NCBI GenBank assembly: GCA_022592445.1
Contig: JABYQR010000052.1
Location: 117,107 to 181,106 of the forward strand
Reading direction: 5' to 3'
Length of the DNA stretch: 64,000 nt
From: Cytidiella melzeri
Taxonomy: Eukaryota > Basidiomycota > Agaricomycetes > Polyporales > Irpicaceae
Below, one piece after another: positions 12,739-24,101 of the stretch (the stretch's first letter is position 1; each line of letters opens with the position of its first letter). The position numbers and the translations under genes were made by a program. Under the pieces are notes generated by a model, which had not been told where the DNA came from, did no database searches, and worked only from the letters and a program-made list of their open reading frames with translations.

Positions 12739-13549
12739 GATTAATCTAGAGTCTGCTTACTCTTGGTTCCATGGGCCGTCCAATCCAGCTACTGTCCCCC
12801 TCCGTTTCACACCCGTTGGTCGCGTAACAGACATGGCCGAAATATGCGCGAGCCCTAGCAGAAGTATAATCGATAAGGTCAGCGTGGTTTCGCGAAGGAC
12901 AATGCTGACTTATACTTTGTGCATGACGGGCACAGACAAGCCTCAAATTCAATTAGTACGCAGTCATATTCCGCGTGTGACGAGTGGATGAAGTCACATA
13001 ATGTCACGTCACTAGGGCTCTCTCTAGTGGCTTGTCAACGGTGCGTATACATACATTTCATATGTATAGCAAGCAATGAAATCGAGTTGCTGCTTCCGAC
13101 AACGTTAACGACGGGTCGAAGAATAACTCGATAACTTACTCCTTCAATGTTCATGCCGAATCGTCGGCAATGTCTTGGCAAGCGCCAATGCTGTGGTGTA
13201 TCAAGCAATCCACAGCTTTGCTCCCACTGCACTCATCCACACACCTCCACTAATGATCAGCCACTATACGTGTCTTCACTTCAAGCCCTAAGCAGCCAGA
13301 AATGCAGAATGCTTTCCAAGCAGGGTGGGCCATAGCTGAAATAACACCATCGTGATCGTCTCAGCGCGAATATCACTTCTGTCACAGCGAAAGCAGTGAT
13401 CATTCAAGCTGCAGCAAATCCCACACTGTCATACAGCTGAGCATAGCCTCGCCTTTACATATATATATGAACGGTAGGCCATGAGAGCTGCGCTGACCGT
13501 CGCCTCTCCTTTTTTACCCTCGAGTAGCTTTAACTTAGATCAAAACGTC
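12739..13549. other. Divergent promoter region
   Basis: Between the disordered-protein gene (minus) and the surface-protein gene (plus). A TATATATATA-like run at about 13459-13468, some 80 bp before the ATG at 13550, could be a TATA box for the plus-strand gene. Confidence 0.45.
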
Positions 13550-14793
13550 ATGTACCTTGCCCCATATTTCTTCGCAGCGTTCTTCAGCACAGTGTCGAAA
13601 TTTGTTGCGGCGCAAAGGACAGAAGCGGTATGTCTGGCTGGATATGACTGGGTGAGTAAATCGGTGTGCTGTCTGTTGTCTTTTTTGTGTCTTGTTGCTC
13701 ACAGGCTTCTCAATGGTCAGATGACGAACAGCAAGGGACAGAGCCCATGTCTAGTCGCAGCATTCTTGGACTCGGTGTGCAACGCAGACCCAGCCAGTGA
13801 GCATGGCAGACTCCTAACAGAGATCGATCTACATGCAGAACATTAATCTATAGGCGCCGACATCGAGGCCCTGACGACTGGCCAACACTACGTCCTCCCC
13901 ACGACGGCCGCAAACGACTGTTACTGCAACACGGTAGCATATTCCCTTCTTGGAGCGTGTGCGTTTTGTCAAGGAGACTTCAACTTGCCGTGAGTCACCT
14001 CGCAGATACTCTGCTAGAAGTTGCTGAAAGTGCGCATCAGATGGTCAAGTTGGAAGGAAAACTGTACAAACTCGTTCGTCGCACAGTAAGTGATGACACT
14101 GTTACGCTGGCCTTGTGTCTTACACTTGGAACAGATTCCCTCGGAATATTCCGCCGACCACTGCAATCCCTGCATGGGCATATTACGATGTCAGCGTGAC
14201 CGATCGATTCAACCTTACCGTTGCCCAAGCTCTCGCTAGCCAAGACTCTCCTGATTCCACTGCGTCTCTAACTCCAAGCTCTACCTCTGCATCGAAATCT
14301 ACCTCTCCACCCAGCCCTTCGAATGTTCAACAAACGAGCCCTTCAAAGAAGAGCGCTGTTGGACCTATCGTTGGTGGTGTGATCGGAGGCGTCGGTGGTT
14401 TGGCGATTCTCCTGACAGCGTTCGCTATATGGGCTAAACGGCACAGAGCCGCTAGGAAACCTGCGTCTGCAGATTTTCCTTCCACCGCTCCACTAGGTCC
14501 GCCGGTTGCCACGCCGTGGAGCCCAGACGTTAAAGAGAAGCTTCTGGCTTCGTCTGTAGTGGCCTCGGAGTATCCTTTTGGAGCGAGACTCTATGTGAGT
14601 CCTCAGCTTGCTTGGACGCGAGGTGTTCTAATATTGAGGAATTTTGGCAAAGAATCCGAATGATCCATCGACTTTCCCTGGAGCTGCGCTGCCAGGAAAT
14701 ACACAATCAACCACTAGCACGTCTCTATACGACGCTCGCGCACAACCTGGTGGCTTTCAGCCTGTTCGCTATGCCGGTCTTGCGGAGCTTTAG
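13550..14793 (+). CDS. Single-pass cell-surface protein with Ser/Thr-rich stalk
   Basis: Begins with a signal peptide at the ATG at 13550 (MYLAPYFFAAFFSTVSKF). A cysteine-containing ectodomain follows in small exons: MTNSKGQSPCLVAAFLDSVC, then HYVLPTTAANDCYCNTVAY, ACAFCQGD, then WSSWKENCTNSFVAQ, then FPRNIPPTTAIPAWAYYDVS. Next comes a Ser/Thr/Pro stalk likely to be O-glycosylated, one membrane helix (GPIVGGVIGGVGGLAILLTA, about 14370-14430) with basic residues after it (WAKRHRAARK), and a cytoplasmic tail. The last exon, about 14650-14793, reads NPNDPSTFPGAALPG and ends in YAGLAEL. This layout is common in Agaricomycetes, where such proteins are plausible wall or surface sensors of unknown function. 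At least five introns are needed. Confidence 0.7.
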
Positions 14794-15016
14794 GACCTCT
14801 CGGTTATTGATTGGGTTTAGTGGTACTACAGCGCTAACACTGTGTGCAACCCCTGTAAACATACCTCTTAGTAAATATGAATTTTATAGTATGCGCGGCA
14901 CTAAATAATATTAAATACGTGTTTGGAGGGAATAGTGATGTGAGCAGACATAGAGCTGAGAGCGGCAAGTATATTGTGTTATACTGAAGACGTCTCATTC
15001 GTGGTGTCCGGTATGG

Positions 15017-16227
15017 CTAGACCCCACTTGTCGTGGAAGACATACCTGCGTCTTCAAACTTCACATACGCCGTCAGCCCACCATCACTAGTACTAGCATT
15101 AACGCCGATACCATGGCCGCTGACAACAGTACCGGAGGACAAATGTACATTTTGCATTGTGGCGAAACGCACAGTGCTAACTCTCTGCTGGATGGTGTTG
15201 CTGTCCAAGCTCTTGCCTTGCGCTACTCGGAACATGATGAGAAGCGTTTCAACTATCTGCACATTGTCAATGGCGGTACGTGAATGATCAACGCCAGCGA
15301 ACGGGAAAGCACGAAGCGACGCTCACCTGAACACCGCTGGGAGCTTGGAAGAATACCTCGTTCAGAGGATGGTTCAAGGTGAATGGGACGAGAAACAAGA
15401 CGGAGAAGATGGAAAACATCGCAGCAGATTCTACCACCATCGCTGCTATGCTCGTATACTGGAAACCGTGGCTGTCACCGAGAACCGAGACTACGTGCTT
15501 CCGGAAGATGAGAAGTCGCAACGCGATACATATGGTCAAAAGAATGTTGAGCGAGAGTGATAGGGCAAAGAAGGGGAACGTCCACTTGATTGAGCCACCA
15601 TCGACCCAAGGAGAGTTGGAATAGACCTACAGTAGGAATAGCAGGCCATCGGCTGCGTGGAAAAAGCGTGATCAGCCTTTTTTTTCGGACGTTCAAAGTC
15701 TCGTTGCTTACCGAATGAACCCAGCCAGAGGAGCGCTGGGAAGAGCAACCACAAATCTCGGAACCCTCAAGTTATTGAATATCGCGTAGAAGCGCCATAC
15801 CTAAAGAGAATGTTTAGATGAACTCTGAGTTCTGAGGCGCAGCAAATCCTTTCATTAATGCGTCACACAGCCACGTAGACTTGATAGCACACACGTTTCT
15901 AAGCTCGTCTACAGGGATGGAGAACATCGTCTCTTCGTACACGCCGGAGCCGCCTTCGATATTGCAATTATCGATGAACGCGAGCTGCGTGAATTGTGCG
16001 CTCGACGCGAAGGAGAGAGTGCCGATGATGAAGCTGACGACGAGGTACGTGATGTAAGCGTATCTTCGAACGAGGGACGTGCCTGACCGTCTCTTCCAAG
16101 GGAGCCAGACTGTCATCATGAAGAGTGACAGGTCGGTGCCATATGCGACACCACTGAGAAGAGCGCCTTGGAGGAAGACCTTCTCAGTAAGGATTTTTGC
16201 GCTCGTCTTGTGGAGGGTGAGGGACAT
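15017..16227 (-). CDS. Multispan membrane protein, possibly with a lost splice donor
   Basis: Starts at the ATG at 16227 (MSLTLHKTSAKILTEKVFLQ). The first exon has helix-like segments GALLSGVAYGTDLSLFMMTV and YITYLVVSFIIGTLSF, a loop, then STWLCDALM. Later exons give VWRFYAIFNNLRVPRFVVAL, WTFPFFALSLSLNILLTICI, a region ending FQYTSIAAMVVESAAMFSIF and SVLFLVPFTL, and a cytoplasmic tail with GKSLDSNTIQQR, ending at 15017. It resembles a basidiomycete-specific family of predicted seven-helix proteins with unknown function. After DALM (codon at 15853-15855) the expected GT donor is absent: the bases read AAAGG. Either the gene is damaged there or an earlier GTGTGT near 15895 is used, which would drop 19 conserved-looking residues. 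Confidence 0.6.
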
Positions 16228-17011
16228 TGTATGTCAATGGTGAATTTATTCGGGAACAAGGGCCAAAGGATGATGAAGAGTACTGTGGGAGCATGGGAAA
16301 GCAAGAGCACGCAAGGATGTAGTAAATTGTCAGTCTTTCGTCAGAAAAGCGCAAGAGTTATATGTATACGTACCTTCATAGCTTGGTGGATTTCCCCAGA
16401 TACCATCTCGCTCTGTATCCACCCATCTACTTAGGTAGCAACTCGTTTCGAGCACATTGCTGTATGATGGAAACATCGGGGTTGGATGAGCGGTATCTGT
16501 GCGAGCTACTGCCGCTGCTTGGCGTTGCGTCGTCTCACTGGTGTAGACGCAACTTGTCAAACATCCGCGGCGGCGAGCATGCGATCAATATGTGATTACC
16601 TAATCACGCCACGACGATGTCAAGTCCGCGAATGGAATGTGGCGAATCGAGAACAACAACACCAACATCTGCGATGGTTTGGTGTAGAAAACTCTACAAA
16701 TATTCTCTGGTCACTGAGCCGTCTAGCTTCGACAGCGAGGATGAAGATTGATGACGACGACGTTCTTGAAGTTCCCAATTGGGCGAGAATCCAGGCGATA
16801 GTGATGGCAGGTGCTTCTTTTTCCCTTTTCAAACAGTCTTCTTTCTTGTTTCCGTTTATCACACTGCGGCAAATCGTCGCGCAGGTCACCTTAAATACCA
16901 ACATGTCTCCGAGTTGGATGGAGCCCTCGACGTCCCCTTCGTCTCTACCACCACCACCTCCTCCTCCTCCCTCGCGTCGCGCCCTGTGCTCTGCAACTTT
17001 CCTGCGACACA
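16228..17011. other. Divergent promoter region
   Basis: Between the multispan membrane gene (minus) and the kinase gene (plus). The last 120 bases are CT-rich (CCACCACCTCCTCCTCC near 16955), as is common in fungal leaders. Confidence 0.45.
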
Positions 17012-19158
17012 ATGCAGAACCAGGCCGTCCATTCCCCTCCTTTTGGCTACCTTTCTCCACCTATCGACGGCTGCGACGCTATGTCCGAGGATGGCGACAC
17101 GCTTCAGACCCCGTTGACGGATCACACAGAGCATCAACCTTACGCCGTGTTTCACCAGCACAAGCATACTTTCTCCCATCTTCATGGTTCGGATAGCGCG
17201 GTCGTGCACCAGCACGACGATTCCCTGAACCCCGCGCCTGAGCAACAGGAGTGCTCATCTCAAAACGATTCATCGAGGCCTCACGAACCTTCGAGGCTTG
17301 GATCAAATCTTGCTTTTGTCGATACCTATTTCTCAGGCTTTTCGTCTCCGGCTCACGCGCTCGACCTGGCAAACGCATCCCTCGAATTTAATCCCTTCGC
17401 GGCTTCCTTTGCCACCGCATTCGAGGCGGGGTCACTGTACACTTCGGACATTACACCCTACACGCCGGCCGACGAGGGCTACAATTTCCTATCACAGCTA
17501 CCCCTATCCCATACTGGCGTTGCGGACCCTTCTGACTTGTCTGCGTTACCATCTCTCTCTGTTTCCATGGACTCCTTCGACTCTCACCTGGGCGATCTCG
17601 AAGACAACCATACCCCATCTTCACTCCTACTCGTACCTGCAAACGTCGCTTCCGAGCACATCGCAACATATTCTCGCCCCAACATTCGCGCCACTGCGTC
17701 AGAGAATGTGCTCATGATTCAAGCTCGACTGTTTTCTCCTCGTTTCCCAGCAGAACATCACCTCAATCCCTTCTTCGCCGGGACGTATGTTCTTGGTGAC
17801 GAGCTCGGAGCCGGTGGGTATGGCTTTGTGATGACGGCGCGGCATCGGCTGGAAGGCTACGAAGTCGCTGTCAAATTCATCATCAAGGCCAAGGTCCCTG
17901 AGCATGCGTGGTGGGACGACGAGCTTCTTGGACGCGTCCCCACCGAAGTGATGATTATGAGTTTGATCAACCACGACAACATAGTCAAGTGTCTTGACCT
18001 CTTCGAGGACGATCTCTACTTTTACTTGGTATGTGTACACTAGGTCCGTGAGGCGGCTTCAAATCATCAGCTGATCGTGCTACGTAGGTTCAAGAGCTGC
18101 ATGGTACGCCCTGGATGTCCAGGAGAAAGACGAAAGAGAAGCAAATCACTGCCCCCGGGAAGCTACTTGCGCCTTCACCTTCGTTGTCCACGCCAAGTTT
18201 GACTCCTTCGGCAACTACGGATTTGGCTGGATCTTTGCCTGGGACACCTCCTCAAGTCGAAATCTGCGTCGAACATATGGACGCGAACAGACCGTGGGAC
18301 GTTTCGGCAGAGGGTGCCCCACACGATTATAAGCCTTTCTCCATAGCTAAGCAGGACACTTCTGGGGCTGGTGACTCTAATCTCTGCATGACTTCTCTGG
18401 GTTCAACTGCTACATCTGTACAAAAGCCTGTTCAAACGCTTGAACCTCAAACCTTTCTCGAACCGCCTTCCGTGAATCCCAGTGCTCGCCCAAACTTCTC
18501 GCGTCGCCCCTCATACGACCTTTTTGAGTGCATCGAGCAAAGCAAGCATAAACGACTGTCCGAGAACAACGCGCGATACGTCTTCGCGCAGGTTGTGGAA
18601 GCTGTGTACTATCTGGAGAGCCAGGGTATTACCCACTGTGACATCAAGGACGAGAACCTTGTCATTGACGCCGATTTCAAGGTAACGTCCATTCCCGCAT
18701 CCCCTCGCGCACATGGGCATCTCATAACTCCACACATGATTGGTGAGCAGGTAAAACTTATTGACTTCGGAAGCGCCATTGTCGCCGATCCAAACTCTAC
18801 ACGCCCATACTACACGCTGTTCTTTGGTACAACTGCATACGCCTCCTCGGAGGTCCTTCGCAAGCAGCCGTATCAGGCCCCACCTGCAGAGATTTGGACA
18901 CTTGGGGTGCTTCTGTCGTACCTCCTCACCGGTCACTCGCCATTCCCCACAGAGCAAGACGCCATCGACGGACGGCTTGTTATCAGGGAGATGAGGGGCG
19001 GGGCGAGCAAGCTCAGTCGTGCGGCGCTGTCATTGCTGGCGAGATGCCTGGACAGGGACCCAGAGAGGAGGGCGGATATCTCGGAGGTTAGGGGACATCG
19101 TTGGCTGCATGGAGCTTTGGCAAGGAACGACGAGCATGGACTTGAGGAGCGGGAATAA
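17012..19158 (+). CDS. Ser/Thr protein kinase, PAS-kinase-like catalytic domain
   Basis: Exons 17012-18028, 18088-18681 and 18751-19158 code for about 670 residues. The N-terminal 260 residues are disordered and show no PAS domain. The kinase domain starts with LGDELGAGGYGFVMTARH and the ATP lysine in YEVAVKFIIKAKV. It continues with PTEVMIMSLINHDNIVKCLD, then an insert of about 115 residues rich in Ser/Pro/Thr after the hinge (VQELHG). The catalytic loop is HCDIKDENLVID, the metal loop KLIDFGSA, then FFGTTAYASSEVL and PAEIWTLGVLLSYLL. The loop Asp, Lys and Asn and the DFG are intact, but the usual HRD arginine is Cys and APE reads SSE. The domain order and KAKV/IKDEN/LIDFGSA motifs resemble PASK/Psk1, a nutrient-sensing kinase; other CAMK-type kinases remain possible. 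Confidence 0.8.
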
Positions 19159-19610
19159 GTCGGTTCGGGAGTCATTCGTCCTGCTTTGGCTCCTTTCCCT
19201 CCTCTGGCGTAGCTCAAATAGCGAGTCAATTTCCACCGCTCCAATGATTCTGCTCGCATGCTGGCTCGTGCCGCACGTCGCTCTTTTATATGTCGTGGTC
19301 TGTTGACAGGATGCGCTTTTTTGTTTCCTTGTCTCCTCGAGTTGTATCGTGCACCTTTATCATGTATTGGATTGTAATATGGTCTTGTATTTCCTCTGAT
19401 ATTGTATTAGCTTGATTCATATCTATCGCCTATTAGGCCCACAGGCAAAAGTTGTTCCTTGCATTCCAAGAACACATCAATTGCAAGTACTATACTACGC
19501 TGTTGTTTGTAACTTGTGACACGGCGGATTAGTGACAGACGCGACTCGTCACACGTCACAGGCGGGAACCTCCAGCTCGGCCACCATGCCAATAGTGACT
19601 TTAGACACCG
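19159..19610. other. Intergenic region between kinase and COQ3
   Basis: Presumed kinase 3' UTR and COQ3 promoter; T-rich in its first half. Nothing else recognised. Confidence 0.4.
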
Positions 19611-20821
19611 ATGCAACAGAGCTCTTTGCGCAATGCTGCCTCCGCCTGCAAAGGAATTAGGACTCAGCTTCCACGTTTTGCAAGGTTAACAACATGTGGT
19701 GCACCACAAACCACGAAATTGTTTCATTCAAGCTCCCCTTCGTACAATGCACTTGCAAGTTCGTCGTCCACATTGCGCACACCGGCCAGGTCGGGTTCGA
19801 CGGTCAACGAGGATGAGATAGCCCACTTCTCCAGGCTGTCGTCTCTGTGGTGGGACGAACAGGGTGAGTTTGCACAGTTGCACAAGATGAACCCTACGAG
19901 GGTGCGATTTATGAGGGAGAAGCTGGTATGTTCTACGGTATCGGACATTGCAGTTGACTGAACCAACGTCGCCAGGTCGAAAGTGCGTTCGAAGACGATA
20001 TCAACTCGGATGTCGACATCGGTAAGGTTCTCAGAGGAAAAACGGTGTTGGACGTTGGGTGCGGGGGTGGGGTGTTGAGCGAGGTGAGTTGTGTTTCCTG
20101 TGATGCCGCGGTTCTCTGTTCATTTGGGACTAGAGTCTTGCACGTCTGGGTGGTGTGACGCTAGGTATTGACGCGTCGTCGTCAAACATCCGAATAGCGT
20201 CCACACACGCTGCTGCAGATCCGTCGCTACGCCCCTCGAATGAACGGCGTGCTGGTGGGCTCGGCGGCTCTTTGGAGTATAAGCATATTTCTGCTGAGGA
20301 ACTGCTGAGAGCTCGTGGACCGAATTCGTTCGATGTCGTCTGCTCGATGGAAGTGATTGAACACGTCGATAACCCACGCGGATTTTTGGATAGCTGCGCG
20401 CAGCTCGTTAAGGCAAGTCCCGCAAGTGTCTATTTCAGCGCGCGTGTGCTCATCCCGAACTTAAAACGTTTAGCCCGGTGGACATCTTTTCCTATCGACT
20501 ATTGCACGGACACCGCTAGCCTACTTCCTCACCATCTTCATGGCCGAAGACATGCTGCGATTGGTCGCGCCAGGTACACATACGTACTCAAAATACATTA
20601 ACCCACAGGAACTTGAAGGGTTCTTCCGTTCGTATAAGTCGTCGCCGATGGCACGAACCTGGATCACTGGGATTGGGCCCATGCCGCGCGTACAGGCTGA
20701 GACGCGAGGGATGATCTATACCCCATGGAATGGTGAATGGCTTCTGGCGGGCCGGGGGAGTAAGTGGGCGGAGGGGTGTAATTATCTGTTTTGGGTGAGG
20801 AAGCCTCTGGAGTCTGGATAG
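19611..20821 (+). CDS. COQ3: Ubiquinone biosynthesis O-methyltransferase, mitochondrial
   Basis: S-adenosylmethionine-dependent O-methyltransferase acting twice in coenzyme Q synthesis in the mitochondrial matrix. The start is the ATG at 19611; the first 50 residues are rich in Arg, Ser and Ala with few acids, as in a mitochondrial presequence. Core motifs follow: FSRLSSLWWDEQGEFAQLHK, MNPTRVRFMREKL, motif I VLDVGCGGGVLSE, SLARLGGVTLGIDASSSNI, FDVVCSMEVIEHVDNP, then PGGHLFLSTIARTPLAYFL, MAEDMLRLVAPGTHTYSKYI and NYLFWVRKP near the end. Introns follow REKL, LSE and LVK. The last one (20413-20473) begins GC instead of GT and is the only reading that keeps the frame into PGGH. Length and order fit COQ3 well. 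Confidence 0.93.
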
Positions 20822-21738
20822 TTTGCTTGGGTGGGTTTGCAGTGGTATGTCATAATCCGCTCACAAGTTGACTGTTGTTTTCTGGCAAACAGGCACTGTA
20901 TATTCTCGTGAGCGTTTTTGTTGATTTTGTGGCGAGGATGCCTCGCTGACCATCGCTTCTTTCCTGCTTTAACCAGAATAAACCGAATCTTATGTTACAC
21001 GGTGCATTGCGGCGCTACAGTGTTTCCGTCGCTCGCGTCGAAGCCAGAATCAGACTTGTCGGAGTATGGCACATCGAATCTTTGTAGCCTAACCAGATAA
21101 CGGACTCTTTCATCCAAGTAAGTCCACCTTTGTGCAGTGAGTCCTAAGAATCATTTGTGAGAGATGATTTACAGAATATGGACATGTGAACTATGTTAAC
21201 TCGGACTGGAAAGCTCGATCAGGGTGAGACAAGGAGCCTCGAGTCATCTGGCCTAATTCGCCACCAAATATACCAGGAACTGCCGTTGGTATACAGGTGA
21301 TGGGCTCAAGTCGCCTCATCAAAACCAAGGACATGTTCGCATCGATAGGTAACGTATGTTTCCGCAGTATCACAGCGCTGGGGGTCCACTTGTACCTAAT
21401 TCCCTTCAGGCCTGTGGAAGTCTGCTCATACGGAGAGGTCTGACAGGAAAGTTTGCACACGGGCGGTGTTACGAGCGGTGCGGCATATGATCTTTCTCAG
21501 TGTGATCTAGCTGTACGCCACACCAGACGCCGTATCTCGAGGCTTTCCGCCTCCGCCTCTCGAGGCCTTTTCACCGTGGCCGTTTACTGTGGTTATTGGC
21601 GTAAATGGAACTTGCCTCAGGATACTCCCCGCTTCTCTCGCTCCCTCTTCTTTCATCGGCGGGCTCTGCGTCGTTGACACCGTCAGTCCGTTTTTATCGG
21701 GTTCGTTGTGCAAGGGATTTGAAACCATCTGTAGGAAA
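20822..21738. other. Intergenic region between COQ3 and the F-box/LRR gene
   Basis: About 900 bp with only short ORFs lacking family motifs. It should hold the COQ3 3' UTR and the next promoter. Confidence 0.4.
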
Positions 21739-23355
21739 TATGCAAAGGCCATCGCCACTGTTCCAACAACCCACACCGATGAACGACGACTGTTGGCTAG
21801 AGGTGTTCAACTGTCTCGCTTCGACGAAGAGCGTGGGCGACATCTGGCGTCTTATGCAAGCGTGTCGATCGCTTTACACTGCGGGGATGCCTATCCTGGT
21901 CCGCCTGTGGTCCGATTCTTTATCCTCGGAATGCCTATACGACCCAGGATGCGTCGAACGGTTTTGTCGGTTCATGCTCTCGGGCGACGGCATGAGGTTG
22001 ATGCAGCTTCGAAAACTCGACGTCGCGGACATTGTCGGGAGCCACCTTTGGGACCAGGAGCTGCTGTGTCGGGTTGTCAGCGGAGCGCCGTATTTGGAGG
22101 AACTGGAGTTGGACGGGGATCTGCTTTGCTCGTACGTGGGAGATCCGGGGACTGCTCGCCACTTTGGTCATTTGGAGGTGCTCACGGTGCGGAGCGCGAA
22201 CGACGTAGGCGACGCCGTGCGAGGTATTCGGGCTCCTGTGCGGCGTCTGACGTTGGATTTTGATGACGTGGACGACGAGCTGGAAGAAGACGACGAGGAG
22301 CTTCCTAACTCGTTGTCGCTGATATTGCCCTTCAAATACAGCCTCGAGGAACTCTACATTGTTAACGGCTGGCTGGACGAACTAGAGGAAACAGCCATGT
22401 TCAGTCGGTTGACGTGTCTCCAGCTGGAGAACACCTTCATCCCTCCCATCGGCCAACTATCCCGCGCGTTTCCCAATCTGCAGCGGTTGGAAGCCATATT
22501 TTGCTTCTCAGACGCAGAGGGCGATGAGTTTCGAGCCATCAACGAGCGTTCTCAACCACAAGGCAACACCACCTGGAAACACCTGGACGTTGTCTCTGTG
22601 CATAGACCAGGATTCCTGTACGGCTTGGCCTTGACTTGCACCGCCCGTTGTGTAGCATTCGAACTCGTCGATGGGGATGAGGAGGTGGAGCTGGCGGTGT
22701 CCTTGTTGGCGCGTATGCAACCGACGTGTCTTCGGGTGGGTTCGAGGTCTACGCCGGCACTTCTCGCGCTACTCGCTGGTGTACCGAGGCTCATCTCGCA
22801 ACTTCATGTTGTCGTGGACATGGCTCAAGAGGGCGAACGCATACCCGTGTTTGTCGATGCAGCTATCGTACGTGTGTGTTTCTTGCTTTTGGTAAATTGG
22901 ACTGCGATACTGAATATAGATATTTTTTCTTTTTGCAGGATGGGGTGTTGTCTGCTTGCTCCGCGTTGCAACTCACTCATTTCATGTTGACGGTGTGTGG
23001 TCCACAAATAAGAGATGTGAGTCGCGCGCCCGACCGTTTTGTTTCTCTCCGTGCCTTGTATCTGACCGTTTCAGGGTAGAGTCTCCCGTTGTCCGCGCTG
23101 GAACGGTACGTCAAGGACTACAGCCTCCCGGACCTTGCGCAACGATGTGTCGAAGGGTTTTCTACACTCGAGTTTGTCAGGCTTTGTTTTCATCGGCAGG
23201 GTAGGACGTGTTGGAGGGTTGTTGATTCTGCAGATGCGTTCCCAGCCAGGCGGCTGGAAGGAGTCGGTCGAATTGAAGGAGACTCTGTGATGAGAAGTAT
23301 ATTTCCGTTACTATCACGGGCGGAAGCAGCTTTTTTCAAGTTTAGATCTTGTTGA
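21739..23355 (+). CDS. F-box/leucine-rich-repeat-like protein
   Basis: Exons are about 21739-22868, 22939-23018 and 23081-23355. The start could be the ATG at 21739 (MQRPSPLFQQPTP) or at 21779 (MNDDCWLEVFNCLAS). The latter opens a degenerate F-box: DDCWLEVFNCLAS, VGDIWRLMQACRSLYTAG, MPILVRLW. After it come irregular leucine-rich repeats: LRKLDVADI, YLEELELDGDL, LEVLTVRSA, RRLTLDFDDVDD, SLEELYIVNGWL, LTCLQLENTF, LQRLEAIFC, HLDVVSVH. An acidic loop (DDELEEDDEELP) interrupts the repeats. Many Agaricomycete genomes hold large families of this type; the role in SCF ubiquitin ligases is inferred. The third exon uses the acceptor at 23080 because the nearer CAG would give a stop at once. Confidence 0.68.
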
Positions 23356-23666
23356 GCGGTCTATCCGAGTCGTTTTTCTATAAGGAACCTCAGTATATAC
23401 GCCGTAACTTGCGATGCCTTGGTGGCGTCGTTAATTCAATGATTTCATCAGGCATATGAAGGCGTTTCCGCCAGTTGGCCAACACTAGTCACAGAAACAG
23501 CGTGTTAATGTGATTTGTACATCCTACAATTGTCACAGTGCACCGGAAAGATACATATTAAACAATATTAAGCATGACTATATCAGTATGTCGTGGCTCG
23601 TGGGTATCGTGAATCGTTGACAAGTCGTGGACAGCAGAACCTTCTCGACCAATTGGGCGAGTGTAC

Positions 23667-24004
23667 TTAGTACGTCGACGCCCCTCCTCTCCTGGAACCG
23701 AAATGCGTGCCCGTACGCCTTCTGCGTCCACCGAAGCAGTTGCAGCAGATGATGTCGAAGATGATGTCAAAGATGGTGACAATAATCTATGAACCCCAGG
23801 GGTTTGGTTACTTTGCGCATAACTGGGTGTAGGAAGATGAACTCACCATCACAATGGTGTTTACGATGATCATGATCACGCTAGCAATAGCGGAGACGAT
23901 GGCGTTGATGGCACCGCCAATAGCAGAGAAGATTGCGCCCTGCGAAAGAATGGATGTCAGCGTGATAGCCTTGGCTGAAGGTAGAAACGAGCGAAGCTTA
24001 CCAT
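23667..24004 (-). CDS. 71-residue hydrophobic miniprotein with CC and Arg/Gly tail
   Basis: Three exons: 24002-24004 (only the ATG), 23847-23939 and 23667-23786. The second exon codes a regular hydrophobic stretch (GAIFSAIGGAINAIVSAIAS then VIMIIVNTIVM). The third continues with IIVTIFDIIFDIICCNCFGG and a basic tail RRRRTGTHFGSRRGG, with the stop at 23667. Both introns have consensus donors (GTAAGC, GTGAGT) and the frame holds throughout. Similar tiny proteins (GAIxxAIGxxIxxIxSAI, vicinal cysteines, Arg/Gly tail) recur in basidiomycete genomes as I recall them; their role is unknown. Two hydrophobic helices, a possibly palmitoylated CC pair and a basic tail suggest a membrane-bound protein. 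A TATA-like box lies about 90 bp upstream on the minus strand. Ordinary ORF finding would miss the gene. Confidence 0.7.
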
Positions 24005-24092
24005 GATGAATAGGTAGTTGGTAGAGAGGGAAAAGTTTGAGAACTGATGTGGGTGGTTGTGGGTTGGTGAGGTGAGTGGACCGGACTGCGCT

Positions 24093-24101
24093 GGGTTATA
24101 T
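24093..24101 (-). promoter_or_regulatory. TATA-like box of the miniprotein gene
   Basis: On the minus strand the sequence reads CTATATAA about 90 bp before the one-codon first exon at 24004. The distance suits a core promoter with a short leader. Confidence 0.45.

Noticed and set aside
16620..17060. 146-codon minus-strand ORF
   Set aside because: Antisense to the CT-rich leader of the kinase gene; its Gly/Arg-rich composition is the reverse of that leader.
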